Below, piece by piece: positions 8,561-13,560 of a DNA stretch of 16,549 nucleotides (position 1 is its first letter; every line of letters starts with the position of its first letter). A program made the translations under genes and the position numbers. Origin of the DNA: Actinomycetota bacterium (GTDB taxonomy: Bacteria > Actinomycetota > Actinomycetes > S36-B12); NCBI GenBank assembly GCA_009700485.1, contig WLLZ01000032.1:1-16549 (forward strand), given 5' to 3'. A model generated the notes under the pieces. That model ran no database searches. It worked only from the letters and a program-made list of their open reading frames with translations, and was not told the DNA's origin.

Positions 8561-10104
8561 GGGCACCACTGGTATCTGCCCGCGTAGGCGTGCTCTATGC
8601 CATCGCCGCGGGCGCCTGCTTCTACCTAGCATTCCCACCGATCGCAATTGGCTTGCTGGCTCCGGTGGGCGTAATGCTCCTTACGATCTCGATCTACCGG
8701 TCCACCCTCCGGCGCGGGTTCAGCCTCGCATTCCTAGCGGGTCTGATCTTTTTCTTACCCCTACTTTCGTGGATGGCTACTCCGGGTTTTGATGCCTGGG
8801 TATTACTCGCTTTGCTTTGCGCACTATGGGTTGGGCTCATGGGCATTGGCACGGCATTGGTCACGAGGCTACCCGGGTGGCCAATTTGGGTGGCCTGCAT
8901 TTGGGTGCTGCAAGAAGCACTTCGCGGCCGGGTGCCCTGGGGCGGTTTTGCTTGGGGTGACCTTGCATTCGCTCAGGCCGGCACAGTCCTAGGCAAATAC
9001 GCATCACTTATCGGACGCCCCGGGGTGACATTTATTGTGGCCTTGTTGGGCACGACGTTATTGGCAGCTGCAATAACCTACAAATCGAGAAAGCGAAATG
9101 AGGGAGTTGTTTGGTCTGCTGCTTTCCTGCTGGTCTTGATCGTGGGCTGGGTCACCCCGATTGGCCAAGGCACCACCTCCTCAGGTCAGGTTGCCGTTGC
9201 CGTGGTGCAAGGTGGCACGCCGCAACTTGGTCTTAGTGCGATGGATGTCCGCCGAGAAGTACTTGAGAACCATGTGGCTCAAACGTTGCTACTTGCTCGC
9301 AAGGTACAGATGGGTGAGATAGCGCAACCAGCTTTTGTGCTCTGGCCTGAAAACTCCACGGATATCGATCCATTCCTAGATCCAGCTGCAGCCGCCGAGA
9401 TCAACAAGGCTGCGGTGGCGATAAATGCCCCAATTCTCATTGGCGCCGTCGTGAATGTTCCAGGTAATCCCTTGGGGATTTGGAATATGGGCGTGGTGTG
9501 GGATCCGGTTACCGGGCCGGGTGCGCGGTATATAAAAAATCACCCAGTGCCATTTGGTGAGTATGTTCCAATGCGGAAGGAATTGACGGCAATACTCGGT
9601 CGTTTCGATCAGATTCCACGTGATTTCTTAGCCGGTGATGAACCCGGGCTACTTGCTATCGGGGGAGTGCTAGTCGGAGACTTAATCTGCTTCGAGGTCT
9701 CTGATGACGAGGTGGTGAACGCTTTAATCGCTGGTGGCGCCGAGGTGATCACGGTACAAACGAATAATGCGACATTTGGTGGGTCAGCCCAGCCAGAGCA
9801 ACAACTTGAGATCGAGCGACTACGTGCAATCGAGACCGGGCGCACGGTCGTGGTTGCTGCAACCACGGGGGTTTCGGCCTTTATCAGCCCAAGTGGTGAG
9901 GTGCGGGCTGCGATGCAACAGGGTGAGGTTGGCTCACTTGTTGCCTCTGTGCCCCTTACCGAAGGGCGAACTTTATCGGGTCGGATGGGCGCCGCCCCTG
10001 AAGTTTTGCTGTCCGTCCTTGGGGGGCTAGCAATTCTCGCCGGAGGCATTATGAGTATCCGGCGGCGCAGCCGCCGCACCCCAGAACATATGGTTGACGC
10101 GTGA
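8557..10104 (+). CDS. lnt: Apolipoprotein N-acyltransferase
   Basis: This 515-aa membrane enzyme transfers a fatty acid from phospholipid to the N-terminal cysteine of lipoproteins. About six hydrophobic segments fill residues 10-200, and the nitrilase-like catalytic domain spans about 210-475. One more hydrophobic segment follows (about 483-500) with a basic tail. The catalytic triad can be placed as E265 (VLWPENSTD), K327 (YIKNHPVPFGEYVP) and C378 (GDLICFEV), as in the Escherichia coli enzyme. ATG overlaps the previous stop (ATGA), and the stop overlaps the ppm start (GTGA). In mycobacteria the homologous domain is fused to polyprenol-phosphate-mannose synthase as Ppm1; here the two are separate, adjacent genes. 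Confidence 0.95.
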   Translation: MRAPLVSARVGVLYAIAAGACFYLAFPPIAIGLLAPVGVMLLTISIYRSTLRRGFSLAFLAGLIFFLPLLSWMATPGFDAWVLLALLCALWVGLMGIGTALVTRLPGWPIWVACIWVLQEALRGRVPWGGFAWGDLAFAQAGTVLGKYASLIGRPGVTFIVALLGTTLLAAAITYKSRKRNEGVVWSAAFLLVLIVGWVTPIGQGTTSSGQVAVAVVQGGTPQLGLSAMDVRREVLENHVAQTLLLARKVQMGEIAQPAFVLWPENSTDIDPFLDPAAAAEINKAAVAINAPILIGAVVNVPGNPLGIWNMGVVWDPVTGPGARYIKNHPVPFGEYVPMRKELTAILGRFDQIPRDFLAGDEPGLLAIGGVLVGDLICFEVSDDEVVNALIAGGAEVITVQTNNATFGGSAQPEQQLEIERLRAIETGRTVVVAATTGVSAFISPSGEVRAAMQQGEVGSLVASVPLTEGRTLSGRMGAAPEVLLSVLGGLAILAGGIMSIRRRSRRTPEHMVDA

Positions 10105-10880
10105 CGTTCGAGGACCTAGGCCGCATCGTTGTGATAATCCCAACCTTCAATGAATGCGAGTCCCTAGCGGCCATCGTGGCTCGGGTTCGCACTTCGGTCC
10201 CCGAAGCCGATATTTTGGTCATTGATGACAATTCGCCGGACGGCACCGGAGATATTGCGGATGGTTTGGCGGCAGATGACTCTAATTTGCAGGTCATGCA
10301 CCGGCTAGGCAAGGAGGGCTTAGGGGCGGCGTATCTTGCCGGTTTTTCTTGGGCTCTCCAACACGATTATGCCGTAGTCGTTGAGATGGATGCTGACGGC
10401 TCACACCAACCCGAGCAACTGGGGCGACTTCTCACGGCACTGCGTGGAGCCGACTTAGTGCTGGGCTCGCGCTGGATAGCTGGCGGTGGCACTGAGAACT
10501 GGTCAAAGAGCCGCGAGATTCTTTCGCGCGGTGGCAATTTCTACACCCGCACGATGCTCGGGGTCCCACTGCGTGATGCAACCGGCGGCTACCGGGCATT
10601 TCGCGCCGAAACACTGCGCAAACTTGATCTCCATAATGTGGCATCGCAGGGTTATTGTTTTCAAGTCGACCTAGCATGGCGGGCAGTGCAGCGTGGCCTG
10701 ATTGTCACCGAAGTCCCGATTACTTTTGTTGAGCGCGCTGTTGGCACAAGCAAGATGAGCCAACGGATTGTCGTCGAGGCGTTATGGCGAGTCACGGTCT
10801 GGGGATTCGATGATCGAGTGACACGTTTTAGACGCAGCGCCCAAAAGAAGCGGCTCCTCAGCCGCACCCAAAAAGACTAG
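10101..10880 (+). CDS. ppm1: Polyprenol-monophosphomannose synthase (GT2)
   Basis: This 259-aa GT2 glycosyltransferase would transfer mannose from GDP-mannose to polyprenyl phosphate. The product feeds lipoglycan synthesis and protein mannosylation at the outer membrane face. The N-terminus has the family pattern VVIIPTFNECESL, followed by VIDDNSPDGTG (42-50 region). The DXD metal site is in VVEMDADGSHQPEQ (D97, D99). VLGSRWIAGGGTENW and the C-terminal VPITFVERAVGTSKMS are diagnostic of dolichol-phosphate-mannose synthases. No transmembrane segment follows the catalytic domain, so membrane attachment probably depends on a partner, plausibly the Lnt encoded next door, as in the mycobacterial fusion. 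The GTG start overlaps the lnt stop by 4 nt. Confidence 0.93.
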   Translation: MTFEDLGRIVVIIPTFNECESLAAIVARVRTSVPEADILVIDDNSPDGTGDIADGLAADDSNLQVMHRLGKEGLGAAYLAGFSWALQHDYAVVVEMDADGSHQPEQLGRLLTALRGADLVLGSRWIAGGGTENWSKSREILSRGGNFYTRTMLGVPLRDATGGYRAFRAETLRKLDLHNVASQGYCFQVDLAWRAVQRGLIVTEVPITFVERAVGTSKMSQRIVVEALWRVTVWGFDDRVTRFRRSAQKKRLLSRTQKD

Positions 10881-10888
10881 GTGCCTTG

Positions 10889-11401
10889 ATGCGTTGGCGA
10901 TTGGTTTTCTTCGGTTATCCGCTACTTGAGATCATCGCAGCCTGGGCGGTTGCGCAACTTCTTGGCTGGGGCTGGACGCTGCTATTACTAATTGCGGGTA
11001 TCCCAATTGGTGTTTATGTAATGCGCCGAGCTGGATCAGCCGCCTTCACCAGCGTACGGCAGGCCGCTAACAGCGGTGGCCTACCGCCGGGGGAGGCTGG
11101 ATCACATTCACTAACGTTTATCGCCGGGTTACTCATCACCATTCCGGGATTTTGTACCGACCTCTTGGGTCTAGTGCTCTTGGTGCCCCCTATCAAGGAG
11201 CGACTGCGCAGACGGGTTGCGCGGCGGATAGTTGCATCGGGATTCCCTAGCGCAGCGACTTTCCCCGAATCGACTGCTGCGCAGCCAAATTTTGGCGACG
11301 GCGACGTTGTTATCGGTGAAGTCATCGAGGATGAAGACACTACGCGGGCGGATCAACGTGGCCCAAAGCAAACTGGGCCCTCATTAGAAGGCCCAGTTTA
11401 A
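10889..11401 (+). CDS. fxsA: FxsA family membrane protein
   Basis: This 170-aa cytoplasmic membrane protein belongs to the FxsA family, whose founding member in Escherichia coli suppresses phage F exclusion; the biochemical role is unknown. Hydrophobic segments lie at about residues 6-24, 27-44 and 76-99, with the typical GIPIGVYVMRRAG between segments and TIPGFCTDLLGLVLLVPP in the last one. The C-terminal 70 residues are basic, then acidic, and presumably cytoplasmic. The chosen ATG 10889 has AGGTG 5 nt upstream; a TTG three bases earlier is also possible. It lies 8 nt after ppm and is the last gene of the run. Its final codons form one arm and the loop of a terminator. The ppm-fxsA-rbpA neighbourhood is conserved in mycobacteria. 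Confidence 0.9.
   Translation: MRWRLVFFGYPLLEIIAAWAVAQLLGWGWTLLLLIAGIPIGVYVMRRAGSAAFTSVRQAANSGGLPPGEAGSHSLTFIAGLLITIPGFCTDLLGLVLLVPPIKERLRRRVARRIVASGFPSAATFPESTAAQPNFGDGDVVIGEVIEDEDTTRADQRGPKQTGPSLEGPV
11370..11399. terminator. Bidirectional hairpin terminator at the end of fxsA
   Basis: AAACTGGGCC (11370-11379) and GGCCCAGTTT (11390-11399) form a perfect 10-bp stem around a 10-nt loop. Both strands end the stem in a short T run (TTTA on plus, TTTG on minus), so it can act in either direction between fxsA and the convergent rbpA. The hairpin is inside the fxsA coding sequence: the stop TAA begins at the last stem base. Confidence 0.85.
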
Positions 11402-11429
11402 AGCTGAATCATGTGGTAACCGGCTGAGC

Positions 11430-11798
11430 TCAAGCGGATAAGCGCTGTTCCTCTGCCTCTTGATTGCGAAGAAGTGCTAGCCGCTCGGTCAACAACTCTT
11501 GTAAATCGGCGATAGTACGCCTTTCTAGCAACATGTCCCAGTGGGTGCGAAGCACACGCGGCTCAACAGTTGTAACAAAGGCCATCTTCGGCACCTTGTT
11601 AGCCGCAGCGGCTTCACGTCCGCAGCGGCACATCCACGTCAGGGGTATCTCCTCAGCTTCGATTGAGAAGGGGATTGCCGACTGATGCCCAAATGAGCAC
11701 GCGTAGCGAACGATTTCGCACTCAGGTGCCTCGGCATGGCGTTCACTCTCATAACTGACGGCTCCGAGTCCGGTGCCACGCATCGTCGCTGATTTCAC
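11430..11798 (-). CDS. rbpA: RNA polymerase-binding protein RbpA
   Basis: This 122-aa actinobacterial general transcription factor binds the principal sigma factor and RNA polymerase core and stabilises open complexes. Diagnostic segments are the N-terminal RGTGLGAVSYESER and the sigma-interaction helix region RTHWDMLLERRTIADLQELL. A possible zinc site is formed by C34, H38, C57 and C59 (YACSFGH, WMCRCG). I chose GTG 11798 because GGAAGGA (11811-11805 on the minus strand) lies 6 nt upstream and the length before RGTGLG matches known RbpA proteins. An earlier GTG at 11813 would overlap that ribosome-binding site. The gene faces fxsA across a shared terminator. Upstream lie a sigma-R-like promoter and a hairpin that presents the ribosome-binding site. 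Confidence 0.95.
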   Translation of the reverse strand: MKSATMRGTGLGAVSYESERHAEAPECEIVRYACSFGHQSAIPFSIEAEEIPLTWMCRCGREAAAANKVPKMAFVTTVEPRVLRTHWDMLLERRTIADLQELLTERLALLRNQEAEEQRLSA

Positions 11799-11824
11799 GG
11801 CCGGTCCTTCCACATAAGCCGGCC
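11799..11824 (-). promoter_or_regulatory. Hairpin presenting the rbpA Shine-Dalgarno sequence in its loop
   Basis: On the minus strand GGCCGG (11824-11819) pairs perfectly with CCGGCC (11804-11799) around the 14-nt loop CTTATGTGGAAGGA. The stem ends directly against the GTG start codon, and the loop carries GGAAGGA, the ribosome-binding site. The stem therefore separates the ribosome-binding site from the start and must open for initiation. The pairing is seen directly; a regulatory effect is inference. Confidence 0.6.
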
Positions 11825-11858
11825 GCCCGTATGCCCGAGTGGCCGAAGTTGTGATTTG

Positions 11859-11885
11859 GACGTAGGGGAGGTGCCTGTGGTTCCC
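11859..11885 (-). promoter_or_regulatory. Putative SigR/SigH-type promoter of rbpA
   Basis: On the minus strand GGGAAC (11885-11880) is followed after exactly 18 nt by GTC (11861-11859), close to the GGAAT/C-N18-GTT pattern of the thiol-stress sigma factors SigR (Streptomyces) and SigH (mycobacteria). The expected transcript start is about 50-55 nt before the rbpA GTG. In Streptomyces coelicolor rbpA is a known SigR target, so the position fits. The third -10 base differs (C instead of T). Confidence 0.55.
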
Positions 11886-11934
11886 TGGATCAAATCGTCA
11901 GATTTGTGGAAGGGGCCGTGCGGCCACTAGGTGA

Positions 11935-12204
11935 CTAGGCCCCACCCCATGGATCAGAACCGAACCCCCCGTAAAGGTCAAAGGCGTAGCCAATCGCACG
12001 GGTTAAAGCTGCCTCCTGATCAGGAAGCAACCAGCGGATTTGCCGGACGTTTGTGTGGCCAACCAGTACTTCCGTTGGCAATCCCTTAGCCCTTGACGTG
12101 ATCGGGGCGACTGTGACCTGTGTCATGGCCCCCCGGACCCCCGCCCGGGTCAAGATGACCACCGGACGTGGTTTATCCAGGTGAGCAATATGGATAGGTC
12201 GCAA
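11935..12204 (-). CDS. MazF/PemK-like endoribonuclease toxin, apparently internally shortened
   Basis: This 89-aa ORF resembles an actinobacterial MazF/PemK subfamily. The N-terminus MRPIHIAHLDKPRPVVILTR and the strand VTVAPITSRAKGLPTEVLVG match the first half of the fold. The end LLPDQEAALTRAIGYAFDL matches the final helix region. From memory of the family, about 25-30 residues normally lie between these blocks, including a conserved stretch like SVVxLDN-xxTIP and GRxIG; here only HTNVRQIRW is present. It may thus be an inactive remnant or a minimal variant. The only in-frame start is TTG 12204, without a visible Shine-Dalgarno sequence, and a TAA lies 6 nt upstream in the same frame. A full antitoxin gene is not evident upstream. 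There is no partner downstream before the rbpA promoter region. Confidence 0.6.
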   Translation of the reverse strand: MRPIHIAHLDKPRPVVILTRAGVRGAMTQVTVAPITSRAKGLPTEVLVGHTNVRQIRWLLPDQEAALTRAIGYAFDLYGGFGSDPWGGA

Positions 12205-12312
12205 GGGGGTTTAGTCCGCCTGGGCCTGCGTGCCGAGGGCAAACTCATGCATGCTGGCAAGATACCAAATTGGGGTGCAATCCTCAGAGACCTCGTATGT
12301 CAGGTTGTGCCG

Positions 12313-12326
12313 ATAATGCACATTAT
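12313..12326. promoter_or_regulatory. Short A+T-rich palindrome, possible operator
   Basis: ATAATG-CA-CATTAT is a perfect 6-bp inverted repeat in an otherwise G+C-richer stretch. On the minus strand a TTGACA (12331-12326) overlaps its edge, but no good -10 box follows at normal spacing. It could bind a repressor such as a toxin-antitoxin autoregulator. Weak evidence. Confidence 0.25.
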
Positions 12327-12339
12327 GTCAATTATCAAT

Positions 12340-12369
12340 CGAGGGTGGCGCGTCCATCCGCCGCCCTCG
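12340..12369. repeat. Strong G+C-rich hairpin
   Basis: CGAGGGTGGCG (12340-12350) pairs with CGCCGCCCTCG (12359-12369) around an 8-nt loop, 11 bp with one T-G position. There is no T run after the stem on either strand. It could end transcription without a U-tract, as is common in actinobacteria, or be part of the 5' region of the peptide gene that starts 82 nt downstream. Confidence 0.6.
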
Positions 12370-12451
12370 GCCTATCTCAACTTGCAGCTCCCCATTTGTC
12401 ATGTTTCGATGAAGGTTCAAGCAATTCCGTAGGCTCTAGAAAGGGAACGCT

Positions 12452-12634
12452 ATGCCAAGTTTCGATATTGCCGATCCTGTTAGTCCAGCACCGACGGATC
12501 GGCTCACCCTGGGTGTGCGTTGGGCGCGCCCCGGTGCTGCCGGTATCGGTGGCGCGCTAGCCCCCTCCTCACAAGGCGCTTGCATTTGCTGCGGCGTCTG
12601 TTGTTCTGCTTGCTTTGAGGGTAATGAAGAGTAG
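12452..12634 (+). CDS. 60-aa peptide with a six-cysteine C-terminal cluster
   Basis: I do not recognise this gene. The ATG is preceded by AAGGGAA (12441-12447) at good spacing. Residues 1-42 contain no cysteine and are rich in Pro, Ala, Gly and Asp, with a double glycine at 33-34 (AAGIGGALAP). Residues 44-54 are ACICCGVCCSACF's cysteine core, pattern C-x-CC-x2-CC-x2-C (C44, C46, C47, C50, C51, C54), followed by an acidic end EGNEE. A cysteine-free front followed by a dense Cys/Gly/Ser patch suggests either a thiol-rich metal- or metalloid-binding peptide or the leader and core of a modified peptide. The core loosely resembles streptolysin S-like or methanobactin-like precursors, but no modifying enzyme or transporter is in the window. 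It lies 227 nt before the arsenic operon in the same direction and is followed at once by a large inverted repeat. It could still be a chance ORF. Confidence 0.55.
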   Translation: MPSFDIADPVSPAPTDRLTLGVRWARPGAAGIGGALAPSSQGACICCGVCCSACFEGNEE

Positions 12635-12643
12635 CGACTCACA

Positions 12644-12719
12644 AGCTTCGTTGAGTGGTGAGTTGTTACAAGAAAAATTCAAACTTATTTGTAACAACTC
12701 ACCGCTCAACGAGGAAGCT
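12644..12719. repeat. Large imperfect inverted repeat after the Cys-rich peptide gene
   Basis: The left arm 12649-12670 and right arm 12690-12711 are 22 nt each and complementary except for one T-G position, around a 19-nt A+T-rich loop. Beyond a 3-nt bulge, AGCTT (12644-12648) pairs with AAGCT (12715-12719). It begins 9 nt after the peptide stop. No T run follows, so it may be a U-less terminator, an mRNA-stabilising 3' hairpin, or the end of a small mobile or recombination element. Confidence 0.85.
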
Positions 12720-12827
12720 CACACCTAACAACTGAGTGGGGTGTTTAACCCCTATTGCGGGGCCCATCGCTGAGCGTGTTGGTACCTCTCCCCTATCCCG
12801 CTTGGTGAAATTACCTCGCTGGCACCC

Positions 12828-12855
12828 TTGACATCCACCTTGATCAGTGTATATT
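12828..12855 (+). promoter_or_regulatory. Promoter of the arsenic operon, probably leaderless
   Basis: TTGACA (12828-12833) is a perfect -35 box, followed after 16 nt by TATATT (12850-12855) as -10 box. The expected transcript start is at about 12861-12863, which coincides with ATG 12862. There is no Shine-Dalgarno sequence before that ATG, consistent with leaderless translation, which is common in actinobacteria. Confidence 0.75.
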
Positions 12856-12879
12856 GAGTCAATGGATATTGACCAATAT
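12853..12879. promoter_or_regulatory. Paired inverted repeats, likely operator of the ArsR-type regulator
   Basis: ATTGA-G-TCAAT (12853-12863) and ATATTG-AC-CAATAT (12866-12879) are two perfect inverted repeats in tandem. They share ATATTGA as a direct repeat with a 15-nt period. They cover the end of the -10 box, the expected transcript start and the first codons. ArsR-family repressors commonly bind such A+T-rich dyads over their own promoter; the assignment to this regulator is inference. Confidence 0.55.
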
Positions 12880-13560
12880 TCTAGCCGGGTAGCTAGATTC
12901 GCCGCGTTGGGCGATCCCGTGCGCCTGGCTATCACTGATCTTTTACATGATGATGATCTCTCGCCTGACTCTTTGATGGCTAGCCTTCAGATCCCGGGCA
13001 ACCTGCTGGCCCATCACCTCAAGATCTTGACCGAGGTCGGCCTGATAACCAAAACACGATCGCAGGCCGATGGCCGTCGCACCTATTTGCACCTCGAGTT
13101 AGGCGGGTTCGGAGATCTCTTGCCCACTGCCTCGACGATCAACACTCGCCGCGTGGTATTTGTCTGTACCGAGAACTCCGCCCGCTCGGTGATGGCTGAG
13201 GCAATCTGGCGGGACGCTAGTTCTGTTCCGGTTAGTTCTGCTGGCACGGATCCTGCATTTCGCATCAATCCGCGTGCACGCACTGCGATTCGGCGGGCAG
13301 GTTTACTGCTCGAACAAAGGGAGCCGCGTGACCTAGATGAGGTTTTAAAGCCATCCGATTTAATCGTCTCGGTTTGCGATGCGGTGAATGAGAAGTTAGT
13401 AAATCGGTCAAATTCCCGCCTGCATTGGTCTATCGCAGATCCGGCCCGAGTTGGCAATGATGCCGCATTTGCGCAGACGTTCGATGAGATCCGAGGCCGC
13501 GTGTTGGCCCTAGTACCCCACGTTCATACTCCAACCCGAAAGAAGAGGAAATCCGCATGA
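12862..13560 (+). CDS. ArsR-type HTH regulator fused to an arsenate reductase/LMW-phosphatase domain
   Basis: This is a 232-aa two-domain protein. Residues 1-85 are a winged helix of the ArsR type (ARFAALGDPVRLAITDLL; recognition region NLLAHHLKILTEVGLI; wing DGRRTYLHL). Residues 97-220 are a low-molecular-weight phosphatase/arsenate reductase fold with catalytic loop CTENSARS (C102, R108) and the acid loop IADPARVG (D193). Such fusions are known in actinobacterial arsenic operons, so it may both repress and reduce arsenate. The only cysteines are C102 and C172, both in the reductase domain, so the thiol arsenite site of classical ArsR proteins is not in the HTH domain. I chose ATG 12862 because of the leaderless promoter; a GTG 15 nt earlier would lie before the transcript start. 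The stop overlaps the arsC ATG by 4 nt. Confidence 0.88.
   Translation: MDIDQYSSRVARFAALGDPVRLAITDLLHDDDLSPDSLMASLQIPGNLLAHHLKILTEVGLITKTRSQADGRRTYLHLELGGFGDLLPTASTINTRRVVFVCTENSARSVMAEAIWRDASSVPVSSAGTDPAFRINPRARTAIRRAGLLLEQREPRDLDEVLKPSDLIVSVCDAVNEKLVNRSNSRLHWSIADPARVGNDAAFAQTFDEIRGRVLALVPHVHTPTRKKRKSA

Larger units (their letters stand above)
12205..12451. other. Gap between the MazF-like ORF and the Cys-rich peptide gene
   Basis: This 247-nt gap holds no convincing complete gene. On the minus strand, in the MazF frame, a 36-codon ORF (GTG 12321 to TAA 12211, ending ASMHEFALGTQAQAD) is preceded in the same frame by MTNGELQVEIGRGRRMDAPP and a few more residues (ATG 12402), with one in-frame TGA (12330-12328) between them. 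This may be a broken small gene, possibly an antitoxin remnant given its place, or chance. A short palindrome (12313-12326) and a strong hairpin (12340-12369) lie here. I found no convincing promoter for either flanking gene. Confidence 0.4.

Noticed and set aside
9609..10079. 156-codon minus-strand ORF inside lnt
   Set aside because: Antisense of the conserved catalytic domain of lnt; serine/proline-rich composition typical of shadow ORFs.
11833..11848. GCCCGAGTGGCCGAAG resembles the D-arm of a Leu/Ser tRNA
   Set aside because: No acceptor stem, anticodon stem or T-arm follows at the right distances; the stretch is the rbpA leader on the other strand.
12328..12330. In-frame TGA read as selenocysteine
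   Set aside because: No selenocysteine insertion-type hairpin is recognisable just downstream and no selenoprotein family matches; a broken or chance ORF is simpler.
12326..12331. TTGACA on the minus strand as a -35 box for the MazF-like gene
   Set aside because: No -10-like hexamer lies 16-19 nt downstream (ACAACC, CAACCT and AACCTG at those spacings).
12181..12432. 83-codon plus-strand ORF starting with GTG
   Set aside because: It is antisense to the MazF start and the broken small ORF, has an unnatural-looking composition, and has no ribosome-binding site.
12436..12642. 68-codon minus-strand ORF opposite the Cys-rich peptide gene
   Set aside because: No recognisable domain, and its start region lies in the downstream inverted repeat side without a ribosome-binding site; the plus-strand ORF has the better start signals.
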